Positions 26,713-35,937 of a DNA stretch of 64,000 nt are shown here, one piece after another. The DNA is from Edaphobacter modestus (lineage in GTDB: Bacteria; Acidobacteriota; Terriglobia; Terriglobales; Acidobacteriaceae): the NCBI RefSeq assembly GCF_004217555.1, contig NZ_SHKW01000001.1, positions 4,278,001 to 4,342,000 of the forward strand, written 5' to 3'. The notes below the pieces were generated by a model, which saw nothing but the letters and a program-made list of their open reading frames with translations, ran no database searches and had not been told where the DNA came from. Each line of letters begins with the position of its first letter. The first letter of the stretch is position 1. A program made the translations under genes and the position numbers.

Positions 26713-27828
26713 ATGACCGAGAACATCCCCCAGCTGACCAGCTACGACCCGTCCTCCCTCGATGCCGCCTTCGCGACCCTCGCCGATGAGGTCCGGGAGC
26801 AGACAGCCTCCTTCACAAACTCCGAGGCGCAGGAGGCCTTCCGGCTTCACTGGCTCGGCCGCAAGCAGGGACGCCTCAAGCTGATCTCCGATGCCTGGCT
26901 CAAGTCCGCGCCCGCCGAGGCGCGCAAACCCCTCGGTATCCGTTTCAACCAGCTCAAGCAGCAGATCGAACAGGCTCTCGAGACTCCTACCGCATCGGCC
27001 TCAGCTGTTGCGGTCGAGGGCATCGACATCTCCCTCCCCGGCCTCGTTCGACGGCCCGGAATCCCGCACCCGCTACTGAACACCATGCACGAAGTCGTGC
27101 GGGTCTTCCACCATCTCGGCTACTCCACCAACCTTGGTCCCCAGGTGGAAAGCGATTTCTACAACTTCGAGGCACTCAACTTTCCGCAGAACCACCCCGC
27201 GCGCGATACCCAGGACACCCTCCAGATCGCAGGCCAGCAGGCCCGTCCCTCCCGCGACCGCCTTCTCATGCGCACCCACACCTCGCCCGTGCAGATCCGC
27301 ACCATGATCGCGCAGGCTCCGCCGGTCCGCATCGTCATCCCCGGCAAGGTCCATCGCAACGACGCCGCCGACGCCACGCACTCGCCCATCTTCCATCAGA
27401 TCGAAGGCCTCTGCGTCGACACCAACATCACCTTCTCCGACCTCAAGGGCACGCTCGATCACGCCATGAAGGCGCTCTTCGGCTCAGCGGTCAAGACGCG
27501 ATTCTTCCCCAGCTTCTTCCCCTTCACCGAGCCCTCGGCCGATGTGCAGATCAGCTGCATCTTCTGCGGAGGCTCAGGCTGTCGCAAGTGCAAGCACTCC
27601 GGCTGGATCGAGCTGCTTGGTTGCGGCATGGTCGATCCAGCGGTCTTCGCCTCCGTCACCGAGGAGCGCCGCAAGCTCGACCCCGCCGACGATGCCTACA
27701 ACCCGGAAAAGATCTCCGGTTTCGCCTTCGGCATGGGCGTCGAGCGTATCGCCATGATGCTGCACGGCGTCTCCGACATCGGCCAGTTCTACTCAGGAGA
27801 CATGCGCTTCCTCGAACAGTTCGCCTGA
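26713..27828 (+). CDS. pheS: Phenylalanine-tRNA ligase alpha subunit
   Basis: Catalytic subunit of the alpha2-beta2 enzyme that charges tRNA-Phe. The N-terminal coiled-coil tRNA-binding helices (residues 1-85) are followed by the class II core: GIPHPLLNTMHEVVRVFHHLG, motif 2 (LLMRTHTSPVQIRTM with HQIEGLCVD), a CxxC-x4-CxxC insert (CIFCGGSGCRKCKHSGW), and motif 3 FGMGVERIAMMLHGVSDIG. ATG at 26713 gives 371 residues; a longer in-frame opening upstream runs through the repeat element and is not coding. Unusually, pheT does not follow: it begins 4.47 kb downstream with five genes between. Confidence 0.97.
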   Translation: MTENIPQLTSYDPSSLDAAFATLADEVREQTASFTNSEAQEAFRLHWLGRKQGRLKLISDAWLKSAPAEARKPLGIRFNQLKQQIEQALETPTASASAVAVEGIDISLPGLVRRPGIPHPLLNTMHEVVRVFHHLGYSTNLGPQVESDFYNFEALNFPQNHPARDTQDTLQIAGQQARPSRDRLLMRTHTSPVQIRTMIAQAPPVRIVIPGKVHRNDAADATHSPIFHQIEGLCVDTNITFSDLKGTLDHAMKALFGSAVKTRFFPSFFPFTEPSADVQISCIFCGGSGCRKCKHSGWIELLGCGMVDPAVFASVTEERRKLDPADDAYNPEKISGFAFGMGVERIAMMLHGVSDIGQFYSGDMRFLEQFA

Positions 27829-28002
27829 CCTCTCCGTCCCGCGCTGTGTCGATCTCTCAGGATCTTGAGCCTTCGAAACAGATGAGGTCTCAGAGGAGAC
27901 CGAAGCGTGTCGCCACCGGCAAAGAGGACACATAGGCCACGAGTAAGGCAAACGAGCCACCCACAACAATGACAAACGAGCCATCAGTAGCAATGAAAAC
28001 GT

Positions 28003-28047
28003 GTCATCCTGAGCGAGCGAAGCGAGTCGAAGGACCTGCGGTTCTCT
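28003..28047 (+). repeat. Dispersed repeat element, copy 2 (variant)
   Basis: Begins GTCATCCTGAGCGAGCGAAG and continues CGAGTCGAAGGACCTGCGG. It lies in the convergent gap after pheS and carries the GGACCTGCGG variant of the right half rather than AATCTCAGTATTTC. Confidence 0.65.
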
Positions 28048-28118
28048 CGAACCGCCTCCAGTCTTCCTGAAGCCGAAGAACGGAAGAAGACGTGACACGT
28101 TTCACAGCGGGTCACCAA

Positions 28119-28871
28119 TTAGCGCAAGCTATCGCGCAGGCTCTCGAGATTCTGCGGATGCACGCGGATCATGCCCCTGCGCGGGCTGTCGATATCCGAA
28201 ATCAGGAAGAACGAGATCGACACCACCAACGGCAGCACGATCAGCAGCTTCGTCTGCATCTGCCTCGCTCCATAACCGAGCATCCAGTTGGCAAAGAGGG
28301 CGATCAGGAACATCAATCCCCACGCCCCCTCCGGAATCCGGTTCCACCAGGCAGCCTGTGTGTACCCCTGGGAGTTGAGAACGTCATTCATGCCGCCGGC
28401 GGCAAGCGCTAGAACCGGTGTAGGCTGCGCAACCGCGGAATGCGCGACGGCTGCCCAAAGTTCTCCCTGCACCGCTGCGGTATCCGTGTCGATCTTTTTG
28501 AGCTCATCCCGATCGCGTGTCTCATAGAACGCGATGCGCAGGTCCGTGTATCTCCGCAGCAGCTCGCGAACCCGTACTGCCTCCGGCGCCGGAAGCAGAT
28601 CTGCGCGAACATACTCGGTCCCAATCGCGTTGGCCTCCGCCTCTTCGTAGATCTTGCGCTGGTCGTATCGGCCGATCGCCATCGAGAAGCTGAACCCGAT
28701 GATCAGCCCCAGCAGGGTGAGCGTAGCCCCCTGCACCACCCCGAAGTCCGCCCGGCTTTCTTCTTCCAGCTTCGCCTTCCGGCCCATCCGGCCACCGATC
28801 CAGGCCGCCAGCCAGAGCAGGAGAAAGGAGAACAGGAAGACCAGTCGCGGATACCTGAACAGCAACATCAT
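28119..28871 (-). CDS. DUF4239 (bestrophin-like domain) membrane protein
   Basis: Predicted inner-membrane protein of 250 residues with an N-terminal helix pair (about 5-24 and 46-64), a long soluble middle containing EEAEANAIGTEYVRADLLP, and two C-terminal helices (about 184-200 and 208-226). The early GVVQGATLTLLGLIIGFSFSM and the EANAIGTEY helix are characteristic of DUF4239 proteins, sometimes described as bestrophin-like. Function is not established; ion or stress related roles are inference. Start with AAAGGAATTC ribosome binding site. It and the next minus-strand gene are 61 bp apart and may be cotranscribed. Confidence 0.8.
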   Translation of the reverse strand: MMLLFRYPRLVFLFSFLLLWLAAWIGGRMGRKAKLEEESRADFGVVQGATLTLLGLIIGFSFSMAIGRYDQRKIYEEAEANAIGTEYVRADLLPAPEAVRVRELLRRYTDLRIAFYETRDRDELKKIDTDTAAVQGELWAAVAHSAVAQPTPVLALAAGGMNDVLNSQGYTQAAWWNRIPEGAWGLMFLIALFANWMLGYGARQMQTKLLIVLPLVVSISFFLISDIDSPRRGMIRVHPQNLESLRDSLR

Positions 28872-28932
28872 GAATTCCTTTCGCTGACACTTTCACCTGG
28901 CCCAAACCCATCGCTGTTCTGCGGCGATCGCC

Positions 28933-29283
28933 TCAGCCCCTGTCCCGGTTCACGCCCAGAAATCCAATCAGCATCTGGATCAGCGCCAGCGCCAGCGCGC
29001 CCAGAAACGCTGCCTTGAAGCTCGTCACCGCAAACCCCGGAACAAACTTGCTCGAGAACCACAAGACGATCGCGTTGATCACCAGGAAGAACAACCCGAA
29101 CGTGATGATCCCCAGGGGCAACGTGATGAACTTCAGCAGCAACCCCAGCGTCGCGTTGAAGAGCCCGATCACCACCACCGCAATCAGTGCCGAGAGGAAT
29201 CCACTGATCTCGAATCCCTGTACGAAGTGAGAGACAACCAGCAGAGCCACGGCATTCAGAATCCAGTGCAACAACCAGCGCAT
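28933..29283 (-). CDS. Phage-holin-4-like (YvlD) membrane protein
   Basis: A 116-residue protein with four hydrophobic helices (about 6-22, 28-46, 52-76, 88-108). The run LGLLLKFITLPLGIITFGLF followed by LVINAIVLW is the signature of the PF04020/YvlD family, which is widespread in bacterial chromosomes and not phage-borne despite its name. The role is unknown, probably envelope-stress related. AAGGGGGAAAC precedes the ATG. First gene of a two-gene minus-strand unit with the DUF4239 gene. Confidence 0.85.
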   Translation of the reverse strand: MRWLLHWILNAVALLVVSHFVQGFEISGFLSALIAVVVIGLFNATLGLLLKFITLPLGIITFGLFFLVINAIVLWFSSKFVPGFAVTSFKAAFLGALALALIQMLIGFLGVNRDRG

Positions 29284-29403
29284 GTTTCCCCCTTACTCTT
29301 CAACGAGTTCGTCTTTTTCTTTTCCGTCAGAGAAGCATACCCGACGCCATTGCCGGTCACCATTTAAACTTTGCAGGCGCGCCAGCGGGCCTAAACTGTC
29401 TCC

Positions 29404-29952
29404 ATGGGCAAACAGTTCGTCTCCATCGAGCCCGTTCACCGCGAGTTCATCGAACGGCAGCACATCTTCTTCAACGCCTCCGCCGCCTCCGGAGGCAGAG
29501 TCAACCTCTCTCCTCGCGATTGCGCCTCGCTTCGCATCCTCGATCCGAACACCGTCGTGTATCTCGACCTCACCGGCAGCGGCAACGAGACCGCCGCGCA
29601 CCTGCTCGCCGACGGCCGCCTGACGCTGATGTTCTGCGCCTTCGAAGGTGCCCCGCTCATTCTCCGCATCTATGGACACGGCCGCGTTCTTCCGCGCCGC
29701 GGCCCCGAGTACGCCGCGCTCCTCGCCTCGCACTACGACAACGCGGAACCGCCCGGTGCCCGACAGATGATCCACCTCACCGTCGAATCCGTCCAGACCT
29801 CCTGCGGCATGAACGTGCCCCTCTACGACCACGTCGGTGAGCGCGAGCAGCTGCATCGCTGGGCCAAGGCCAAGGGCGAAGCTGCGCTTGAAGACTACCG
29901 CCGCCAGAAGAACACCTGCAGTATCGATGGTCTCCCTACAGGACTCGTCTAG
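29404..29952 (+). CDS. Pyridoxamine 5'-phosphate oxidase-like flavoprotein
   Basis: A split-barrel protein of 182 residues, residues 1-130 covering the FMN-binding barrel: FIERQHIFFNASAASGGRVN, DPNTVVYLDLTGSGNETAAH and LTLMFCAFEGAPLILRIYG. Members of this branch bind FMN or F420 and act as oxidases or reductases of unknown substrate; the true PdxH residues for PLP synthesis are not evident. The C-terminal 50 residues (QTSCGMNVPLYDHVGER then a basic helix) are typical of the group. It is divergent from the YvlD gene (120-bp gap) and convergent with the NTF2-like gene, 6 bp between stops. Confidence 0.82.
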   Translation: MGKQFVSIEPVHREFIERQHIFFNASAASGGRVNLSPRDCASLRILDPNTVVYLDLTGSGNETAAHLLADGRLTLMFCAFEGAPLILRIYGHGRVLPRRGPEYAALLASHYDNAEPPGARQMIHLTVESVQTSCGMNVPLYDHVGEREQLHRWAKAKGEAALEDYRRQKNTCSIDGLPTGLV

Positions 29953-29958
29953 ACGTTA

Positions 29959-30453
29959 CTACTTGGCAAGATGATGGTCGTAGCTGATCGCCCTCGTGAT
30001 CTTCCACGTCCCATCTTTGTACTGCCAGAGATGAATGAACTTGCCCTCGCCAACCACACCGTGGTCCTGCTTCCAAGGATGCGTAAATTGGTGCGTCCCC
30101 ATCTCCACCGCGCCGTAGCCCTTCATCGGGTGTACCTCGAGGGTCTTCGCCACTAGCACCCGCTGCGTCGTCCCGCAGATATTGTTTTTGATACTCTCCG
30201 TCAGGGCTTTGCTCCCGAGAGTCACCCCTCCCTGATCGTGGTAAAACTCCACGTCCTCTGTAAAGAACGACTGGAACTTCTCAAGGTCGCAGGTGTTGTA
30301 CGCATCGAACAGTTGCTTATCGAGCACCGTGATCGCACGCGTGAGCTCGGCTTCTGTCTTGATGGAATCCAGGGAAGGGACCGCCTGCGCGTTCAGCGGA
30401 ACAGATAAGCCAGCTGCCAAGACAAGGGTTGCTGCGGCAGAGAATCTACCCAT
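29959..30453 (-). CDS. Exported NTF2/SnoaL-like (DUF4440) protein
   Basis: A signal peptide at residues 1-21 (MGRFSAAATLVLAAGLSVPL then NAQA) precedes one cone-shaped alpha+beta domain. The motif LDKQLFDAYNTCDLEKFQSFF followed by TEDVEFYHDQGG and the terminal GKFIHLWQYKDGTWKITRAIS are characteristic of DUF4440/SnoaL-like proteins. ATG at 30453 with GGAGA upstream is preferred; the frame stays open further upstream only by chance. 164 residues. Members bind small ligands or act as isomerases and cyclases; function unassigned. Confidence 0.8.
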   Translation of the reverse strand: MGRFSAAATLVLAAGLSVPLNAQAVPSLDSIKTEAELTRAITVLDKQLFDAYNTCDLEKFQSFFTEDVEFYHDQGGVTLGSKALTESIKNNICGTTQRVLVAKTLEVHPMKGYGAVEMGTHQFTHPWKQDHGVVGEGKFIHLWQYKDGTWKITRAISYDHHLAK

Positions 30454-30541
30454 GGGGACAATCTCCTTGAAGAACATCCCCTGATACGCGAGTCTCGCGC
30501 AAAAGGTTCCTGCTGCGGCGAGCGATCCCGCGCCGTGTCGT

Positions 30542-32194
30542 CTAGTTCCTTGCTCCCTCGACCAGCTTCGGAAGCCTCCGGTTGTGGGTCGCCTGTTCAT
30601 AGGCGTAGGCATACCCCAGCAGGTCCCCATCCCTCCAGCGGACACCCGAGATCTCCAGCCCAAACGGAAGTCCATTGGCATAGAAGCCACCCGGCACCGA
30701 GACCGCCGGCACTCCAATCCGGTTCACCCATCCTGTCTCGCTGTAGGGACCAGCCTTCGAGGCCCCGGGCACCGTCTCGTCATAAGTGGGAATCTGCAGG
30801 GCCGGATACACGAAGCCGTCCAGCTTCCAGCGCTTTCGGGCTTCTTCATACTGATCGAGCGCCTTGCGCTGAGGCCCGTAATAATTCGCCTCGGCCTCTG
30901 GATCGCTCTCAAGCAGCCGCTGCGGCATCACGTCCTTGCCCGTCTTCGTGCCGCCGATCATATAAGCAGGGAACTTGTCCCCTGTCGCCTTCTCATACTC
31001 GGCCACCGAGTGGTACTGCGGAGGTCCGAAGTCGCGCAGAAAGTTATCCACTCCCTCCCTCCGATAGGGTCGCGTGTTCACCGACCGCACCGCCACGAAG
31101 AAGCTCTCCGGCAGAATCTCCTTGTCGATGACGACGGTCGCCCCTGCGGCCTTCAGTTGCTCTACCGCCTTCATAAACGCCGCACGCGTCTCCGGCGACA
31201 CTGCTCCATGATTCGCAGGAGCATCCGGCTCTTTGCCATAAACACTCGGCGAACCTTCCAGCACAAACCACGGCACCCCAAACCGCTTGCCCTTCAGGGC
31301 GTTCTTCTTCAGATATCCCGTATAGGGCCTCGCCTCAGCCTTCTTCGTCGCGCCTTCCGTCCATTTGTCCAGCGGATCTTCGGCCTGCATCACCTCGAGC
31401 GCAATGGCCGCACTGGTCACATCCCGCGCCAGCGGCCCGGTGTTGTCCCGCAGCCAGTCCAGCGGTTGAATCCCCGCAATGCTGGTCAGCCCGCGCGTCG
31501 GCAGAAATCCCACCAGGCTGTTGTTCGCTGCCGGCTGCCGGATCGAGTTCGCCGTATCCGTCCCTGTACCCAAGACAGCGAAGTTCGCCGCCAGCCCCGT
31601 CGCCGTCCCTCCCGACGATCCCCCGGGCGAGTACCGCACGTCGTACGCATCGCCGGTCCTGCCCCCGGCCGTGCTGAGATTCGTGTCGCTCGCCGCGAAG
31701 TCCGGCATATTCGTCTGGCCCAGAATCACGGCGCCTGCCTGCCTCAGCTGCGTCACCACCGCGGCATCGCGCGGTGCCACCAACTCCTCGCCAGACTTCA
31801 GATAACCCTCCCACCCCGCGCTTGTCACCAGGCCCTTCACGCTCGTGTTCGCCTTGATCAGTACCGGCACGCCCCACAGCCTGCCGTGCTTCGTCCCCCT
31901 GGGCTCCGCATCCTCCTCCGCGGCCCGGCGCAGCGCTCCCTCCCGATCCACATGCAGCATGGCCCGATACGTTCCGTCATAGCGTCCGATCCGGTCCAGA
32001 TACCACTCGGTCACCTGGGTCACGGTGTACTTGCGGGCAGCATAGAAAGCCTCCAGCTTCGGCACCTCGATCTCCATGAGATCGCGATCCATCGTGGCGC
32101 CCGGGGTTCCAGCAGCAGCCCGAGCCGTCAGGGTGGTCGAACCCGCCAGAACCGCTATCGCACACACCACGCGTATCCAGTTGCCTCGCCTCAT
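30542..32194 (-). CDS. Exported amidase-signature hydrolase
   Basis: Hydrolysis of a carboxamide by the Ser-cisSer-Lys triad. A signal peptide covers the first 26 residues (MRRGNWIRVVCAIAVLAGST). The amidase signature is present: Lys in GVPVLIKANTSV, the Gly/Ser stretch YSPGGSSGGTATGLAAN, and the nucleophile loop GTGTDTANSIRQPA, which differs from the usual GSDTGGSIR by having AN in place of GG before the Ser. ATG at 32194 is preferred over an upstream GTG because GGAGGA lies 5 nt before it. 550 residues. Divergent from pheT, with a 108-bp gap. Confidence 0.88.
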   Translation of the reverse strand: MRRGNWIRVVCAIAVLAGSTTLTARAAAGTPGATMDRDLMEIEVPKLEAFYAARKYTVTQVTEWYLDRIGRYDGTYRAMLHVDREGALRRAAEEDAEPRGTKHGRLWGVPVLIKANTSVKGLVTSAGWEGYLKSGEELVAPRDAAVVTQLRQAGAVILGQTNMPDFAASDTNLSTAGGRTGDAYDVRYSPGGSSGGTATGLAANFAVLGTGTDTANSIRQPAANNSLVGFLPTRGLTSIAGIQPLDWLRDNTGPLARDVTSAAIALEVMQAEDPLDKWTEGATKKAEARPYTGYLKKNALKGKRFGVPWFVLEGSPSVYGKEPDAPANHGAVSPETRAAFMKAVEQLKAAGATVVIDKEILPESFFVAVRSVNTRPYRREGVDNFLRDFGPPQYHSVAEYEKATGDKFPAYMIGGTKTGKDVMPQRLLESDPEAEANYYGPQRKALDQYEEARKRWKLDGFVYPALQIPTYDETVPGASKAGPYSETGWVNRIGVPAVSVPGGFYANGLPFGLEISGVRWRDGDLLGYAYAYEQATHNRRLPKLVEGARN

Positions 32195-32302
32195 CCATTC
32201 CTCCACAGGACCGTATCTTTCGTATCTTTGAGCATCACCCTATCAGAGGGCTGTCTCCCCCGCGAGGCACTACCGCAGCATTTAGACTGGAAGCTGTTCA
32301 TC

Positions 32303-34474
32303 ATGAAAGTTCTCACAAGCTGGCTGCGCCACTACCTTCCTACCCTCACCGTCACCGACCGGCAGCTCGCCGACGACCTCACCCTGCGCGGCATCGCCGT
32401 CGAAGGCGTGCACCCGCTGGGCGAAGGCAACGGCCACAGCGGTGAGACAAACGGTCACGGCAGTGAGACAAACGGCCACCTCTTCGAGATGGACATCACC
32501 ACCAACCGCGTCGACGCGATGAACCACTACGGCATCGTCCGCGAAGCCGCGACCATCTACAATCTCTCCCTCGAGCCGCTGCACCCGAAGCTCCCCATCG
32601 GCACACTCGTCGATGAGCCCTTTTCCGTTCGCATCGACCCCTCCGCCCGTGGCCTCTGCGGACGCTTCACCGCGCAGGTCCTGCGCAACATCACCGTCGC
32701 GCCCAGCTCCGGCCTAGTCGCCGACTACTTCACCCTCCTCGGCCAGAAGCAGATCTCCAACGCCGTCGACGCCTCCAACTTCGTCCTCCTCGGCATGGGA
32801 CATCCCACCCACGCCTTCGACCTCGACAAGATCGAGGGCGGCATCGTCGTCCGCCTCGCCCGCAAGGGCGAAAAGCTCCGTCTGCTCGACGGAACCGAGC
32901 GCACCCTCGAGGCCGACGACCTCGTCATCGCCGACGAAAAGAAGGCTCTCGGCCTCGCCGGAGTCATGGGTGGCTGGGACTCCATGATCACCCCCGAGAC
33001 GAAGAACATCCTCGTCGAGGCCGCATGGTTCGATCCCGCCAGCGTCCGCCGCAGCTCGCGCCGCCATCTGCTGCACACCGACGCCAGCCATCGCTTCGAG
33101 CGCGGCGCCGACTTCAACGCCGCACCCCTCGCCAACGCCCTCGTCTCCCAGCTCATCCTTCAGAGCGGAGGCTCCATCGAAGGCGAGCTCATCGACCTCG
33201 TCGATCCCGAAGTCGCCGCGCGTACATCCACTCGTCCACCAATCGAGCTCTCCGCCCGCCAGGTCCAACGCCACCTCGGCACCACAATCGATGCCGATGG
33301 CCTCACCGGCGAGATCGTCTCCCGTTTCCTCACCTCCCTCGGCTGCGAGCTTCTCCTTCACGGCATCGACGTCTACTCCGTCAAGCTGCCCTCCTGGCGT
33401 CTCGATCTCGAGCGCGAGATCGATCTCATCGAAGAGGTCGCCCGCGTCTACGGCTACAACCGCTTCGCCAACACCCTGCCCACCGCGCTTCCCGTCACAG
33501 AATCTCCCTCGGCAGCCGCAGAGCGGACCGTCCGCCAGCGCCTGCTAGAGCTCGGCTTCAGCGAGGCCGTCTCCAGCACCTTCGCCGGCAACGCCGACGC
33601 CGCGCTCTTCTACGAATCGAACCCCGCAAGGCCCGCAGAGAATAGAACCGTCCCCATGGAGAACCCTCTCTCCGAAGAGGCCTCGCTCCTCCGCCCCTCG
33701 CTCGTGCCCGGCATGCTCACCATGCTCTCGCACAACCTCAACCGCGATGTCCGCGAGGTTCGCCTCTTCGAGCAGGGACAGGTCTTCACCGGCACCGCCG
33801 CACCCGACGCCGCCTACATCGCGGAGGTCCACGAGACCCCGCAGCTCTCCCTCGGCATCACCACGGCCTCGCCCTCCGAGAGCCGCCTCTATCCCGCAGC
33901 CGACGCTCCCATCTTCGAGCTCAAGGGCGTCATCGAATCGCTCGTCTCGCGCTTCACCCCGCCCGGAGGAGCCTCCGCCCTCACCTTTACCGCGACTGGC
34001 GCTCCCGCATGGCTTGAGCCCGGCCGCTCTGCCGTTGCGTTGCTCGACAACCAGCCCCTGGCCAGCTTCGGAGAGCTCTCCACAACCGAGCGCGAAGCCC
34101 GCAAGCTGCGTCAGCCCGTCTACCTCGCGCAACTCGATCTCGCACAGCTCCACGCCCTCCCGCTCAGACGAGTCACGGCGCACGAGCTCTCCCGTTTCCA
34201 GGCCGTCGAGCGCGACTTCTCCTTCGTGCTTCCCGACGCCGTCCAGTTCCACACCATCGCCGCCACCGTCGATGCTCTCGCCATCTCCGAGCTGCAGAGC
34301 CGCAAGCCCGTCGAGATCTGGCGTGACGCGAAGAAGTACCCCGGCGTCTACTCACTCCTGCTGCGCACCGTCTTCCAGTCGCACGACCGCACCCTGCGCG
34401 ACGAAGAGCTCACCACATGGTCCAGCCGCATCATCGACGCGCTCACCGCACTCGGAGGAACCCTCCGCGCCTGA
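32303..34474 (+). CDS. pheT: Phenylalanine-tRNA ligase beta subunit lacking the EMAP-like domain
   Basis: Beta subunit of the tRNA-Phe synthetase. The N-terminal segment MKVLTSWLRHYLPT is canonical, then at residue 38 the sequence jumps to a Gly/Asn/His-rich linker (about 38-60, GHSGETNGH repeated) and straight to VTPNR-like FEMDITTNRVDAMNHYGI. The 110-residue EMAP-type tRNA-binding (B2) domain usually in between is absent. The B3/B4 editing domain (GMGHPTHAFDLDKI, GVMGGWDS), B5 domain (RPPIELSARQVQRHLG), pseudo-catalytic core (NPLSEEASLLRPSLVPGML) and C-terminal FDX-ACB domain (RFQAVERDFSFVLPD) are present. 723 residues versus about 800. ATG at 32303; the frame stays open far upstream only opposite the amidase gene. 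Confidence 0.95.
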   Translation: MKVLTSWLRHYLPTLTVTDRQLADDLTLRGIAVEGVHPLGEGNGHSGETNGHGSETNGHLFEMDITTNRVDAMNHYGIVREAATIYNLSLEPLHPKLPIGTLVDEPFSVRIDPSARGLCGRFTAQVLRNITVAPSSGLVADYFTLLGQKQISNAVDASNFVLLGMGHPTHAFDLDKIEGGIVVRLARKGEKLRLLDGTERTLEADDLVIADEKKALGLAGVMGGWDSMITPETKNILVEAAWFDPASVRRSSRRHLLHTDASHRFERGADFNAAPLANALVSQLILQSGGSIEGELIDLVDPEVAARTSTRPPIELSARQVQRHLGTTIDADGLTGEIVSRFLTSLGCELLLHGIDVYSVKLPSWRLDLEREIDLIEEVARVYGYNRFANTLPTALPVTESPSAAAERTVRQRLLELGFSEAVSSTFAGNADAALFYESNPARPAENRTVPMENPLSEEASLLRPSLVPGMLTMLSHNLNRDVREVRLFEQGQVFTGTAAPDAAYIAEVHETPQLSLGITTASPSESRLYPAADAPIFELKGVIESLVSRFTPPGGASALTFTATGAPAWLEPGRSAVALLDNQPLASFGELSTTEREARKLRQPVYLAQLDLAQLHALPLRRVTAHELSRFQAVERDFSFVLPDAVQFHTIAATVDALAISELQSRKPVEIWRDAKKYPGVYSLLLRTVFQSHDRTLRDEELTTWSSRIIDALTALGGTLRA

Positions 34475-34944
34475 GCGCAAATTCTCCATTCCCCAAAGAG
34501 CCGTCATTCTGATCCATCGGCGAAGAATCTCAGTATTTCTGGTTGGACGTCAGATTAAATTTGAACCCATAAACCTGCATTCAATCGCCAGGATCGAAAT
34601 TGCCGATATCCCCGTTTACGCACACTAAAAAGCAACTCGGAATAGATGTCTTCGCGTGTTGACCCTGCCGTAACATGGCGGGCGTACCCCCATGTCCGAA
34701 AACTTCCGCTGTCACTGAAATAACCACAATCGCTGGAACGCGGGCATTGAAACTAATGCCAGGAACAGGAAAGATCCGCCAAAGCAACAAATCCGAATGG
34801 AGTATATCCCGTTTCAAGGTAAGACCGTGGTACAATGACCACGCCTATCACGGCCTCTAGGATGCACGCGGGACGCTGCATTGATGTTCCACTCTCCGGC
34901 AATGAGCGGAAACCGTCTCTCGAATCCCCCACTGGAGTCGTCGC
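34475..34944. other. Intergenic stretch after pheT
   Basis: Apart from repeat copy 3 no gene is supported. The right part presumably contains the promoter of the DUF502 gene, which is preceded by TGGAGTCGTCGC as ribosome binding site. Confidence 0.45.
34503..34545 (+). repeat. Dispersed repeat element, copy 3
   Basis: Begins GTCATTCTGATCCATCGG and continues CGAAGAATCTCAGTATTTC. It lies 28 bp after the pheT stop. The middle (ATCCATCGG) departs from the GAGCGAAG consensus of the other copies. Confidence 0.65.
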
Positions 34945-35538
34945 GTGAAAAATCTCCTTACATTTTCCATGGGTCGGATAGTCGCCGGCTTTCTTGTCCT
35001 CGCACCGGTCTACCTCGCCTGTCTGCTTCTGCTCAAAGCAATGAAGTCAATCATGGGCCTGATGGCGCCTGTGACAAAGGTGCTTCCGAAATCAGTCTCC
35101 GCTGAAAATCTTGTTGCGCTCATCCTCCTGTTGGTCATTTGCTTTTTTGTTGGGCTCGCGGTTCGCACACGAATGGGACGGGGGATCAAAAATCGCCTGG
35201 ATAGGTCGGTTTTTCAGAAGATTCCTGGTTACTCGCTCTTGCGAAGTCTTACGCAACGACTGGCGGGAGAGACGCAGGACCAAGCCTGGGATGCGGCGTT
35301 GATCGAGATTGAGGATGCGCTTGTTCCCGGGTTCATCATTGAAGAGCTTGTCGACGGACGTTTCACAGTCTTTGTCCCTTCGGTGCCTACGCCGATGGCT
35401 GGAGCGGTCTACGTTCTTACTCCGGATCGCGTGCATCGTCTGGATGTTCCGTTTACACAGGCCATCGCGACAATCACCAAATGGGGTTCGGGTTGCAAAA
35501 ATCTGGTGGCTGCAATGAAGCAGAAAGAAAGTGTCTGA
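34945..35538 (+). CDS. DUF502 membrane protein
   Basis: The 197-residue product starts with GTG behind GGAG. Two hydrophobic helices lie at about 8-34 and 55-73; the soluble rest contains the DUF502 core: GYSLLRSLTQRLAG and FIIEELVDGRFTVFVPSVPT followed by PMAGAVYVLTPDRVHRLDV. DUF502 proteins are predicted inner-membrane proteins of unknown function found across proteobacteria, acidobacteria and plants. No neighbours suggest a role. Confidence 0.85.
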   Translation: MKNLLTFSMGRIVAGFLVLAPVYLACLLLLKAMKSIMGLMAPVTKVLPKSVSAENLVALILLLVICFFVGLAVRTRMGRGIKNRLDRSVFQKIPGYSLLRSLTQRLAGETQDQAWDAALIEIEDALVPGFIIEELVDGRFTVFVPSVPTPMAGAVYVLTPDRVHRLDVPFTQAIATITKWGSGCKNLVAAMKQKESV

Positions 35539-35937
35539 CTCAAGGGTCAGAAGAAAATGCCAAATCCGAAAATCGGCCCATGCAGTGTAGGACTGATCGT
35601 GAGAGTTCCTCCCGAACGCTTCGGGTTTCGCTGACGCTATAGGCGCCCCATTGGGATATGAGGATTGGGGATGGCAGCCCCATGTTCTCCGACTGGACAG
35701 AGTTCCTACGAAGTCTCCTTTCCGGCAACTTCGACAGCCAAGTTCCTCAAAACCTTCTTCGGGAACTCTGTGCGTCGCTATACAGAGCTATGCAAAAGCC
35801 CTGCACAGAAGGTTGCGTCATCCATGCGGATTTAGCCGCTGAGGTGCTAAATCAGGTGCACCCACCTGGATTCCCCCTGTGAAAATCCACGTTTTTGGCA
35901 TCTATACTCACAAGAAGAATCTTCGAAGCAGGAGTCA
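35539..35937. other. Intergenic stretch upstream of the zap genes
   Basis: About 400 bp without a supported gene. Short frames here lack ribosome binding sites. The right end carries the CAGGAG ribosome binding site of the ZapB-like gene; an AT-rich stretch with TTTTTGGCATCTATACT at 35891-35907 could contain its -10 region. Confidence 0.45.

Noticed and set aside
27573..27620. Zinc-ribbon-like CxxC pairs as a separate small gene
   Set aside because: They lie inside pheS and are a normal insertion of bacterial PheS.
30584..32302. Very long upstream extension of pheT
   Set aside because: The frame is the Arg/His-rich antisense of the amidase gene. The real PheT start (MKVLTSWLRHYL) is at 32303.
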